Of a DNA stretch of 64,000 nt, positions 15,603-23,903 are shown in pieces. Below the pieces are notes generated by a model. It ran no database searches and had not been told where the DNA came from. It saw only the letters and a list, made by a program, of their open reading frames with translations. Source of the stretch: an uncultured Bacteroides sp. (GTDB lineage: Bacteria; Bacteroidota; Bacteroidia; Bacteroidales; Bacteroidaceae); contig CASFGA010000001.1 of assembly GCA_949294185.1 (NCBI GenBank), positions 1 to 64,000 of the forward strand, in the 5' to 3' direction. Both the position numbers and the translations under genes were made by a program. The stretch's first letter is position 1; every line of letters starts with the position of its first letter.

Positions 15603-18602
15603 TTAAAAGGTTAAATCCAAACCGAACATTACAGAGCGTGTATTGGGGAAAGCAAAGCTGCATGTTCCACGATTCCATACATCTGTGTTAACAAAGTCCG
15701 GGTCAAGTCCGCTATATCCAGTAATTGTTATCAGATTGCTTCCTGTTACATACAAGCGTAAATTGTCTATTCCATAGTTGGTCAAGAAACTTTTCTTAAA
15801 TGTATAGCCCAAAGAAATATTCTTCAACCTGAAATAAGAACCATTCTCCAAGAAACGGTCGCTATCCCACGAGTTTCTTTGGTCACCGTAAATAATACGA
15901 GGTGTACTTGAATTAGGATTTTCCTGATAAGGCTCTTCTCCCTTGTCAAAACGGATATAATTAGAATTGTCAGAGAACAAACGGCCCTGCCAACGATCTA
16001 CATTATAAATTTTGTTTCCAAACTGCCCATACCACATCATGCTCAAATCAAAATTCTTCCACTCCGCATTAAAAATCAGGGAAGTCTGCAATTTCGCCCA
16101 CGGGCTGCCGCAAATCTGACGGTCATTAGCGGTGATATTCGTATCGTCATCCGTATTCACATATCTTACATCACCCAGTTGAGGTCGTTTTTCATTAATC
16201 AAAATCGGTTCACCTTTTGAGTTTACATAGTTGTCAATATCAGCCTGTGTTCTGAACAGACCATCCGTCTTATAAAGATAAAACATACCTAACGGTTCTC
16301 CCGGCTTACTGATAGCCTGTCCTGAAATAACATAAGGCTTGTCGTATCCCAAATCCGTAACTTCGTTCTTCAAAGTCGTCATGCTCAAGCTCACATTATA
16401 TTTAAAGTCTGCAACCTGATCTCTCCATCCTATGGTCATTTCAAAACCTTGATTCTTCAAGCTTGCCGCATTCGCCTTTGGTGCTCCCTCTTGATTACCG
16501 GTAGAAAGAGCGATAGGCATGTCAGTCAAGACATCCGAAGTTTTAGACACATAATATTCAGCGCTCACATTCAGCCGCTGGTTCAGGAAAGCCGCATCGA
16601 GACCAAAGTTCATCGTTTCTTTTGTCTCCCAAACCAAGTCGCTGTTGACCAACTTAACTTGCGCAGCTCCTGATACAGGAACCCCTCCGATAATGGTTAC
16701 CAAACTTTGATTTATCGTACCAAGATAATCCCAATCACCGATAGAAGAATTACCCAAGCGCCCCCAGTTTCCTCTAATCTTCAAGTCGTCAATCCACGAT
16801 ACCTTAAAAAATTTCTCCTTTGAGATTCTCCAAGCAGCCGAGAAAGAAGGGAAATTTCCCCAACGGTTTTCTTTCGCCAAGCGTGAAGTACCATCGCGGC
16901 GGAAAGTCGCCGTCAAATAATACTTGTCATCATAGATATAATTCGCGCGTCCCAGATAAGAAATCATCGCATTCTCGCTGATGCTGTTCGTATTCTGTTG
17001 ATTACCTTTTCCTGCGTTCAGCACCTCCAGATATTCTTCATAGCCAAGCATCGGGAAATTCAAGCGTGAAGCCCACAGACCTTCCCATTCATGATGTTGG
17101 TAAGTAGTACCGACTACCGCATCTACATGATGTTTTCCGAAATCCTTATTAAAATTCAACGTATGTTCCACCAACATATTATAGGTGTTGTCACGCTGTT
17201 TCTGGCTTTCCGGATCACGGTGTTCCTGATTCTGCGTCCAGTTACCCTCGCCTCTGAACCATGATTTTTCATAGAAATAAAGGTCGATACCTCCATTAAA
17301 CTTATACGAAAGGAAGTCAAAAGGCTTGAATTCCAACCACAAGGAGCCGTTCAAACGATTCTGACGCTCGTGCATCTTCTCCAGATTCTCACGGGCTATC
17401 GGGTTTGTGCCGAATGTATTATACTTGGCGGCATCGCCATATCCATATCCGCCCGGATTATTTTCATCATACACCGGTATCGTAGGCATCATACGCACGA
17501 CATCATTGTAGGGATTTGTCTGCAAAGGATCCTTGTTTGTCAACGAATAGGCCAGATTTTCACCAAAAGAAAACCATCCTTTCTTGCCGGTGGTATTTAC
17601 ACGGAAACTATAACGGTCGAAATTATTGCCGTATGAAACGCCATCGTTGTTATAATATCCCGCTGACACATAATAGTTGCCCGATTCACCGCCACCAGAC
17701 AAAGACACGTTATAGTCCTGCACTAGCGCCGTCTTGAACACTTCATCCTGCCAGTCGGTATCGAATTCGGAATGCTGCTGAAGGGTCGTAATGCTGGCAA
17801 CGCCGTTCTTTATGGCTTCATTGTAAGCCATATCATTATATTTCCTGTATTCAGCCGCACTCATCAAATCGTATTTCGGACTCCATTCCAATGTCTCCTT
17901 TATGCTGACTCCGACTTTCATCGGGCCTTCTTTACCCTTCTTAGTGGTAACGATAATCACACCGTTTGCGGCACGCGAACCATAGATGGCGGCCGCCGAG
18001 GCATCCTTCAAGATTTGAATGGACTCAATATCCGCCGGATTGAAGTCAACTCCCGGATTCGCAATCATTCCGTCGACTATCCACAACGGACTGTTGTCGC
18101 TCAAAGAACCAATACCGCGGATCTCAATGGAAGCATCTTCGCCTGCACGCCCCGTGCTGCGAACATTGATACCGGTAGCCAGACCTTGCAGCTGACTGGT
18201 AATGGTTCCTGCCGCGCTCTTTTTCATTTCCTTGGCGTCCACAACGGCGACAGCACCCGTCAAATCCGATTTCTTCACTGTCTGATATCCGATTACAACC
18301 ACTTCATCGAGTGCTTCGGCATCATCTTTCAAAACTATTCTCAAGGGCTGCCCTTTAAATTCCACTTCCTGCGAAACCATTCCTATATAAGAAAAAACCA
18401 GAATATCCCCATGTTTTCCTTCTAGCACAAAGTTTCCGTCCAAATCTGTAGTCGTACCCACGGTAGTTCCCTTGACAACCACATTTACTCCTATTAGAGG
18501 GAGATCGTCTACATCGACCACATTACCGGTCATCTTCACATTTTGCGCCTGAATGCTCAGCGTAAAAAGCATAAGACATAAACACAATAATTTTTTACTC
18601 AT
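15603..18602 (-). CDS. SusC-family TonB-dependent outer-membrane oligosaccharide transporter
   Basis: 999 residues from the ATG at 18602; the frame also opens two codons earlier at a TTG, which is less likely. Domains in order: signal peptide (MSKKLLCLCLMLFTLSIQA), a carboxypeptidase-regulatory-like beta domain with GVNVVVKGTTVGTTTDLDG (~25-95), the TonB-box region with DEVVVIGYQ (~103), a plug domain ending in AAIYGSRAANGVIIVTTKKG (~205-225), then a 22-strand barrel ending in SVMFGLDLTF. It imports glycan fragments with the SusD partner encoded next. It has no N-terminal anti-sigma-interacting extension, which fits control by the HTCS instead of a sigma/anti-sigma pair. Confidence 0.96.
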   Translation of the reverse strand: MSKKLLCLCLMLFTLSIQAQNVKMTGNVVDVDDLPLIGVNVVVKGTTVGTTTDLDGNFVLEGKHGDILVFSYIGMVSQEVEFKGQPLRIVLKDDAEALDEVVVIGYQTVKKSDLTGAVAVVDAKEMKKSAAGTITSQLQGLATGINVRSTGRAGEDASIEIRGIGSLSDNSPLWIVDGMIANPGVDFNPADIESIQILKDASAAAIYGSRAANGVIIVTTKKGKEGPMKVGVSIKETLEWSPKYDLMSAAEYRKYNDMAYNEAIKNGVASITTLQQHSEFDTDWQDEVFKTALVQDYNVSLSGGGESGNYYVSAGYYNNDGVSYGNNFDRYSFRVNTTGKKGWFSFGENLAYSLTNKDPLQTNPYNDVVRMMPTIPVYDENNPGGYGYGDAAKYNTFGTNPIARENLEKMHERQNRLNGSLWLEFKPFDFLSYKFNGGIDLYFYEKSWFRGEGNWTQNQEHRDPESQKQRDNTYNMLVEHTLNFNKDFGKHHVDAVVGTTYQHHEWEGLWASRLNFPMLGYEEYLEVLNAGKGNQQNTNSISENAMISYLGRANYIYDDKYYLTATFRRDGTSRLAKENRWGNFPSFSAAWRISKEKFFKVSWIDDLKIRGNWGRLGNSSIGDWDYLGTINQSLVTIIGGVPVSGAAQVKLVNSDLVWETKETMNFGLDAAFLNQRLNVSAEYYVSKTSDVLTDMPIALSTGNQEGAPKANAASLKNQGFEMTIGWRDQVADFKYNVSLSMTTLKNEVTDLGYDKPYVISGQAISKPGEPLGMFYLYKTDGLFRTQADIDNYVNSKGEPILINEKRPQLGDVRYVNTDDDTNITANDRQICGSPWAKLQTSLIFNAEWKNFDLSMMWYGQFGNKIYNVDRWQGRLFSDNSNYIRFDKGEEPYQENPNSSTPRIIYGDQRNSWDSDRFLENGSYFRLKNISLGYTFKKSFLTNYGIDNLRLYVTGSNLITITGYSGLDPDFVNTDVWNRGTCSFAFPNTRSVMFGLDLTF

Positions 18603-18691
18603 GTCCAAAATAGATTAGATTTAATTACTATAAAATTGCGAATTTAAAAACAAAGATCAGGATCCTTTTATCTCCATGTAATTACGCATCG

Positions 18692-18719
18692 CAAATGTAG
18701 TAATCAACGATTCTACAAA
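18692..18719 (-). promoter_or_regulatory. Candidate promoter of the susC operon
   Basis: On the minus strand a TTTG (18716-18719) lies 16 nt before TACATTTG (18692-18699), an exact match to the Bacteroides -7 box TAnnTTTG. The spacer is slightly shorter than the usual ~19 nt. A start near 18685 would give a leader of about 80 nt before susC. This is the only such pair between the upstream terminator (18907-18959) and the gene. Apart from this and the terminator, I see nothing in the 18603-18989 gap. Confidence 0.42.
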
Positions 18720-18906
18720 AAACAACAAACAGCGCAAATCATGAAACAAAACATCCAAAACAGAGATTCCTCCGCATTTTCCTAAACAATGAAAGAATTG
18801 TTGCATGACAAGACAGAATCGTTTCATCTTTCCATAAGTCCATGCCTCATAAAAACAGGCACCAAACAAAATTATGGCAAGCATCCGAATCAATTTCTAC
18901 ACGGCA

Positions 18907-18959
18907 AAAAACATTTACGGCGGAGTCCAATCATGTTTATGACCAGACTCCGCCGTAAA
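18907..18959 (-). terminator. Intrinsic terminator after the HTCS-esterase unit
   Basis: Perfect 14-bp arms 18914-18927 and 18946-18959 flank an 18-nt loop that can itself fold (TCAT/ATGA). On the minus strand a run of six T follows (TGTTTTTTGCC). It begins 31 nt after the esterase stop codon, so it separates the regulatory unit from the susC operon. Confidence 0.8.
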
Positions 18960-18989
18960 GCAACAGAAGCATCAGGAAACAACCGCCTG

Positions 18990-19808
18990 TCATCTTCCCT
19001 TTTCATGCTTTCTGACAAACTGCAGAATCAGGGGAAAGGAAGCCAGCGGCATATTCCCATGATCATATCCGTCGAGTTCGTAAAGCGTTACATCGGGATG
19101 CTCCACCAGTTTCAGCAAACGGTAAAAGTATGCGGTCTCTTCATACCGTCCGTAAAGCTCCAGTTCGCGGTCGCCCGACAGTATCAGAATGGGCGGGCAA
19201 TCTTTCCGCACATGAAAGAGCGGGGCCGTCCGGTCAATCAGCGGCTGCAAAGGCGACATTCCCATCTGTCGGCGCGTTTCGAAATGGGTTATCACCTGCC
19301 CGCTGCACGGTATCAAGCCTGCAATCCGGTCGGCATCCTTTCCGTATTTGCCCAGCAGACTTTTGTCCAATCCCACCATATCTATCAGATATCCCCCGGC
19401 AGAATGGCCGGAAAGATAAATCCGGTCGGCGCTTCCCCCATAGCGGGCAATATTTTCCATTGTCCACGCCACCGCAGCGGCGGCATCATCCAGTATTTCC
19501 GATATAGCCGCCCGGGGAGACAAACGGTATTCCACTCCCACTACAACCAGACCATCGGCCAACAGTTGAGGGGGAATCTCGCGGCTTCCTCCCGTCAGCC
19601 CGCCGCCATGAAACCATACCACAACAGGAGCATCCGTCGCATCCGCCGGCCAGGCAATGTCAAGCCGGCACAATGAATCGGCATACGCATCGCCCGAAGG
19701 CACACTGCGATAGGGAACACTCCGCTCAAAGCGGTAATCATCCGCCCATATGCCCGCCGGGCAAAGGCAGAAAAGCATAATCCATACCAATATTCGTTTC
19801 ATTGTCAC
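18990..19808 (-). CDS. Secreted alpha/beta-hydrolase esterase (carbohydrate esterase-like)
   Basis: 272 residues with a signal peptide ending near AGIWA. The complete hydrolase machinery is visible: oxyanion-hole HGGG at 67-70, nucleophile Ser136 in GHSAGG, Asp213 in LSGDRELE and His250 in GYDHGNM. HGGG plus GHSAGG places it in the BD-FAE/hormone-sensitive-lipase-like group. Members inside PULs remove acetyl or feruloyl groups from plant polysaccharides, exposing the chain to glycosidases. Here that would clear the way for the GH43 enzymes; the actual ester is inferred. It starts 20 nt after the HTCS stop, so it shares a transcript with the regulator, and it ends before a strong terminator. 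Confidence 0.85.
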   Translation of the reverse strand: MTMKRILVWIMLFCLCPAGIWADDYRFERSVPYRSVPSGDAYADSLCRLDIAWPADATDAPVVVWFHGGGLTGGSREIPPQLLADGLVVVGVEYRLSPRAAISEILDDAAAAVAWTMENIARYGGSADRIYLSGHSAGGYLIDMVGLDKSLLGKYGKDADRIAGLIPCSGQVITHFETRRQMGMSPLQPLIDRTAPLFHVRKDCPPILILSGDRELELYGRYEETAYFYRLLKLVEHPDVTLYELDGYDHGNMPLASFPLILQFVRKHEKGR

Positions 19809-19828
19809 TATCTTTTTTAGTTAATAAG

Positions 19829-22800
19829 CTATCTTCCGCTCCCCGCAAAGTCTTTCGGCAGCACGCCGAACTGTTTCTGGAAACATTTGGCAAAATAAGA
19901 CGGGGTGTTGAATCCTACCATATAGCATACTTCATTTATCTTGCACGTGCCTTCCTGCAAGAGTTGGGCTGCTTTCTTCAGGCGTTCTATGCGGATGTAG
20001 TCGTTGGGAGTCACATCGAGTATGCCCTTAATCTTCCGGTTCAGGCTCGAACGGCTCATACACAACTGGTCGGCCAGGTCTATCATACTGAAATCCGGAT
20101 TCTGTATATTGGCCTGCACCACCTCGTTCAGCTTCTTCAGGAAATCTTCATCGGCCTTGCTGATGGCTATACTGTTTGTCGGCACGAAAGGAGCGTGCAT
20201 AAACGCAGCCTGGAGCTGTTCCCGGTTCTTCAGCAAACTGGATATACACACTTTCAGATAGTCCATCGAGAACGGTTTCTCCACGTATGCGTCCGCTCCG
20301 GCATTCAGTCCTTCCATTTTCGACTGCAAAGTAGTCTTGGCTGTAAGGAGTATGACGGGAATATGACTGTAGTCCAAATCCGATTTCACCCGATCACACA
20401 GCTCCAGGCCATCCATCTCCGGCATCATCACATCGGAAAGAATCAGGTTTACCACCGCATTGCGCAAGACATTCAGAGCCTCCACTCCGTTGGCTGCGCA
20501 CAATATCCGGTAAGAATCGGACAACCGCCGCTGCAAGAAACGGCGCAACTCGGCGTTGTCCTCGACAATCAGCAGCGTATACCGCAATCCTGACTGAGAA
20601 CTTCCGGCTGCTTCTTCCGTTTTCACCGCCGTTTCCTCCGTCTCTTTCCGCATCAGATGCAAGGCTTTCTCCTGATAAAGCGGAAGCGTGAGGATGAAAC
20701 GGTTGCATTCTGACGAGTCATCCATCCTCAACGTGCCGCCATGAAGCTCTGCCAACGAGCGTGCCAACGCCAGTCCGATGCCGGTTCCGGGAGCTTTGTA
20801 AGAGCCATCCTCCCGATATTGAATGAAGGGCTTGAAGATTTCCTCCCGCATGGCCGGAGGAACCACCTTTCCATCGTTCGTTATCTCGAGTGAAAAAGAC
20901 TTTCCATCCTCACTCCGTTTCAGTTCCACACGGATATAAGTTTCGGCATACTTCACCGCATTCGTAAGCAAATTGCTGACAATCTTCGTAAACCCTTCCT
21001 TATCTACCGCCGCATGCAGGTTGTCTACCGCTTCGACGGTAAAATCCAGTCCCTTTTCCTTTGCCAAAGGTGTAAACCGTATGTATGTCTTGCCGAAAAT
21101 GTCTGAGATATTATAATCCGCGAAGTTCAGTTGGAAACCTTTTGTCTCAGTCTTGCGGAAATCGAGCAACTGGTTAACCAGGTCGAGCAGGCGGTTGGTG
21201 TTCATATCCATGATTTCAAGGTCATCTTTCACGGCATCATCCACATGCCCCGACGAAAGGACATTTTCAAGCGGACTTTTAATCAGAGTAAGAGGTGTGC
21301 GGATTTCGTGCGCCACATTCGTAAAGAAATCTATTTTTGCCGCATACAGTTCGCGTTCCTTCTCATATTCCAGTTTTTCCATTGCCATCTGATGCCTGCG
21401 GAGATTGCGCCTGCGGAAATAACGGACAAACGCCAGCGCCATTCCGACCGACAAAATGAAATAGACGGCATAGGCCACTCCCGACAGATAAAAGGGCGGG
21501 CGGACTCTTATCCGCAAGGTTTTTTCTGACGGATTCCATACTCCGTCGCTATTGGTACCACGAACGCGAAGCGTATAGCTGCCGTAAGGAAGATTGGAAT
21601 AGCTGATACGCGAATCGGCATTGTCCAGCAAAAACCATTCCTTATCGAATCCATCCAGTTTATAAAGCACCTTATTCGACAAAGGCGCCTGATAACTCAG
21701 CACCAAAGCCCGCAAAGAAAACATATTCTGGTCTGCCTCCAGTGTAATGGCATCCGACAGCGTAACACTTTCCTGCAAGGGAGAATCTTTTGACCCTATC
21801 GGAAGCCGCTTATTGTATAGGAAAAAATCCGTCAGCACAATAGGAGAAATCTGTTTGCTCCGGGTAAAAGTGGAAGGCTCGAAAGAAACAAATCCGTTTA
21901 TACTGCCCAAATACAGTTTTCCCTTTTCATCCTTATAACCCGACTGGTAATTAAACTGGTTATCCAACAGCCCGTTGGCCGTAGTATATATGTGTTTTAT
22001 CTCCGTCTCAGGCTGAAAAGAGACCAGACCGTCGTTCGTTGACAACCATAACAGGCCGTTGTCGTCTTCCAGCATCTTATAAACGATGTTGCTCGGGAAC
22101 CCGTCTGACATATCATAGCGGACAAAACCGTCCGTCTCAGGAACATACCGGCAGAATCCCGCCCCCTGTGTCATAAACCACAGCCGCTTCCGGCTGTCTT
22201 CAAAAATGCTTATCACTTTATTGTAAGGCAGCGAAGTGGAATCATTCGCCTGCCAGCCGTATTTTCTCCACTCCCCATGCGGGATGTCATAACAAAACAC
22301 ACCGTCTGAATAGGTGGCTATCCACAGACGCCCGGAGCTGTCTTCCAGAATGTCATACACAAAGACATTTCCCACCTGCCTTATGCGCGTAAAGTCATCC
22401 GTCGCACGATTATACCGCAGCAGTCCAGATGTTGTGCCCACCCATATTTCATCCGTGCTGCTTCTGTATACCGAAAACACATTGTCAGCGTTCAGCGTAT
22501 TAGGGGCATCCCCCTTGCCATAATGCTTCAGCCGACGGGTATGCAGGTCAATCCGGTTCAATCCTCCGGCAAAAGTCCCCACCCACAAGGAGTTCCCGTC
22601 CAGACACAAGCCATGAATGTTGTGATACAAGTCGGGATGAGTGAAAGGCTTGAGCGAACCGTCGGAAGGATTAAAATGAAACAGACCTTTGTCTTCAGTC
22701 CCTATCCAGATCATCCCGTCACTGTCTGCACAAAACTCGCGCACACGGCGTCCCATATAGAGCATTCCGTCGTGCGGATAATATTTTTCAAAATAAGTGT

Positions 22801-23809
22801 ACTGACAAGGATAATAGTTCACCCCACCGAAATAAGAGCCTATCCACATGCCCCCTTCCTTATCCTTGAATACAGAATAGATTGCATTGTCTGAAAGCGC
22901 ATAACGGTCATCAGAAACCGAAGTCGTCAGATGGATGCAGGTGTCTTTCTGCAAGTCATAAATGTAAAGTCCCTGCTCTGTTCCGGCCCATAGCTCCGTG
23001 TCCGTCCGCAGACAGACACTGCGAACGTATCCTTTCAACAGATTCCGCACCTTGCGGGTCGTCAGATTAATCTCCCAAAGCCCGTCCGAAGCCGCCACAT
23101 ACAGGCAGTTGTGCATTCCTTTTGCCGCAGCATTGATTATTTTTCCCCTGAAAGGTTCACGCCCCTCATTGTCTCTAAACCCTTTTATGCCGGATTTCTC
23201 TTCATAAAGATACAGATTATCCTCATAACTTCCTATCCACACACCATCCTCGTCAAGCCAGAAATGAGTTATGTTGGGCAAAGACTCTTCCGCATAATCA
23301 ATGCAGGTCTTCAAGCTATCGAGCTTCTTGTCATAACAAAAGAGTCCCTCACCGTCAGCCGTCATCCATACATTTCCCTGCCCGTCGGAAGCGATGCAGG
23401 TTACAGAACGATTTATCCGGCTATCCATACCCGAAGGAATCTTGTCAAAATAAGAAAAATCTTCGCGACCGGGACTGTATATGTATATTCCGGCATCTGT
23501 CCCGACCCATATATTTCCATCCCCATCTTCATGAAGGGCAGTAACGGAATTGTTTCCCAATCCGGAATTTTCTTTATGGAATACCCGGAAAGACAATCCA
23601 TCGTATCTGTTCAGTCCGTCCTTTGTGCCCATCCACATAAATCCGCGGCAATCCTGAAGCAGAACATTGACCGTACTGTGCGAGAGTCCTGACTTGGTAT
23701 CAAGAGTCCTGAAGTAATAATAAAAAGGAACCTCTGCCGCAACTTTTACAGTCACGGTCAAAAAAAACAATGACAGGACAAACAGGTACAAAGGATTCTG
23801 ATTTTTCAT
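19829..23809 (-). CDS. Hybrid two-component system regulator (HTCS) of the PUL
   Basis: 1326 residues from the ATG at 23809, the start of a good signal peptide (MKNQNPLYLFVLSLFFLTV); an upstream GTG at 23893 would run through a hairpin and is rejected. The periplasmic part (~30-770) has two-bladed-propeller Reg_prop repeats (GLSHSTVNVLLQD, GFMWMGTKDGLNRYDG, IWVGTDAGIY, IWIGTEDKGLFHF) and a Y_Y_Y domain. One membrane helix follows (~775-800). Then come HisKA with His ~827 (NVAHEIRTPLTLI), HATPase (GTGIGLALARSLAELHGG), a receiver (~1073-1190, phospho-Asp in LILSDVMMPEMDG) and a C-terminal AraC helix-turn-helix. The sensor binds a glycan fragment in the periplasm and activates the PUL. Confidence 0.96.
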   Translation of the reverse strand: MKNQNPLYLFVLSLFFLTVTVKVAAEVPFYYYFRTLDTKSGLSHSTVNVLLQDCRGFMWMGTKDGLNRYDGLSFRVFHKENSGLGNNSVTALHEDGDGNIWVGTDAGIYIYSPGREDFSYFDKIPSGMDSRINRSVTCIASDGQGNVWMTADGEGLFCYDKKLDSLKTCIDYAEESLPNITHFWLDEDGVWIGSYEDNLYLYEEKSGIKGFRDNEGREPFRGKIINAAAKGMHNCLYVAASDGLWEINLTTRKVRNLLKGYVRSVCLRTDTELWAGTEQGLYIYDLQKDTCIHLTTSVSDDRYALSDNAIYSVFKDKEGGMWIGSYFGGVNYYPCQYTYFEKYYPHDGMLYMGRRVREFCADSDGMIWIGTEDKGLFHFNPSDGSLKPFTHPDLYHNIHGLCLDGNSLWVGTFAGGLNRIDLHTRRLKHYGKGDAPNTLNADNVFSVYRSSTDEIWVGTTSGLLRYNRATDDFTRIRQVGNVFVYDILEDSSGRLWIATYSDGVFCYDIPHGEWRKYGWQANDSTSLPYNKVISIFEDSRKRLWFMTQGAGFCRYVPETDGFVRYDMSDGFPSNIVYKMLEDDNGLLWLSTNDGLVSFQPETEIKHIYTTANGLLDNQFNYQSGYKDEKGKLYLGSINGFVSFEPSTFTRSKQISPIVLTDFFLYNKRLPIGSKDSPLQESVTLSDAITLEADQNMFSLRALVLSYQAPLSNKVLYKLDGFDKEWFLLDNADSRISYSNLPYGSYTLRVRGTNSDGVWNPSEKTLRIRVRPPFYLSGVAYAVYFILSVGMALAFVRYFRRRNLRRHQMAMEKLEYEKERELYAAKIDFFTNVAHEIRTPLTLIKSPLENVLSSGHVDDAVKDDLEIMDMNTNRLLDLVNQLLDFRKTETKGFQLNFADYNISDIFGKTYIRFTPLAKEKGLDFTVEAVDNLHAAVDKEGFTKIVSNLLTNAVKYAETYIRVELKRSEDGKSFSLEITNDGKVVPPAMREEIFKPFIQYREDGSYKAPGTGIGLALARSLAELHGGTLRMDDSSECNRFILTLPLYQEKALHLMRKETEETAVKTEEAAGSSQSGLRYTLLIVEDNAELRRFLQRRLSDSYRILCAANGVEALNVLRNAVVNLILSDVMMPEMDGLELCDRVKSDLDYSHIPVILLTAKTTLQSKMEGLNAGADAYVEKPFSMDYLKVCISSLLKNREQLQAAFMHAPFVPTNSIAISKADEDFLKKLNEVVQANIQNPDFSMIDLADQLCMSRSSLNRKIKGILDVTPNDYIRIERLKKAAQLLQEGTCKINEVCYMVGFNTPSYFAKCFQKQFGVLPKDFAGSGR

Positions 23810-23813
23810 AGAA

Positions 23814-23821
23814 CAAAGGTA
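23814..23821 (-). promoter_or_regulatory. -7 box immediately upstream of the HTCS start
   Basis: CAAAGGTA on the + strand reads TACCTTTG on the minus strand, an exact TAnnTTTG box ending only 4 nt before the ATG at 23809. Transcription would begin at or within a few bases of the start codon. No good -33 TTTG is seen. Other genes in this window with the same box have leaders of 15-80 nt. Confidence 0.4.
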
Positions 23822-23843
23822 AACATTTTCTTTAAAGAAAGGA

Positions 23844-23883
23844 GCACGGAAATCCTTCTTTTGACAAAAAGAATTTTCCGTGC
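23844..23883 (-). terminator. Hairpin terminator between GH2 and the HTCS gene
   Basis: Arms 23844-23852 and 23875-23883 pair over 9 bp, with a further inner stem of 7 bp (23856-23862 with 23867-23873). On the minus strand the 3' side is T-rich (TCCTTTCTTTAAAG). It starts 20 nt after the GH2 stop, so the GH2 transcript probably ends here and the HTCS has its own promoter. Confidence 0.6.
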
Positions 23884-23903
23884 CGTCCTCCACTATAAAC
23901 AGG

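Noticed and set aside
17772..18425. 217-codon + strand frame opposite susC
   Set aside because: Shadow of the conserved N-terminal and plug regions of SusC; no promoter or family motif.
23810..23893. Upstream GTG extension of the HTCS
   Set aside because: It crosses a terminator-like hairpin and a promoter box, and would bury the signal peptide behind 28 residues.
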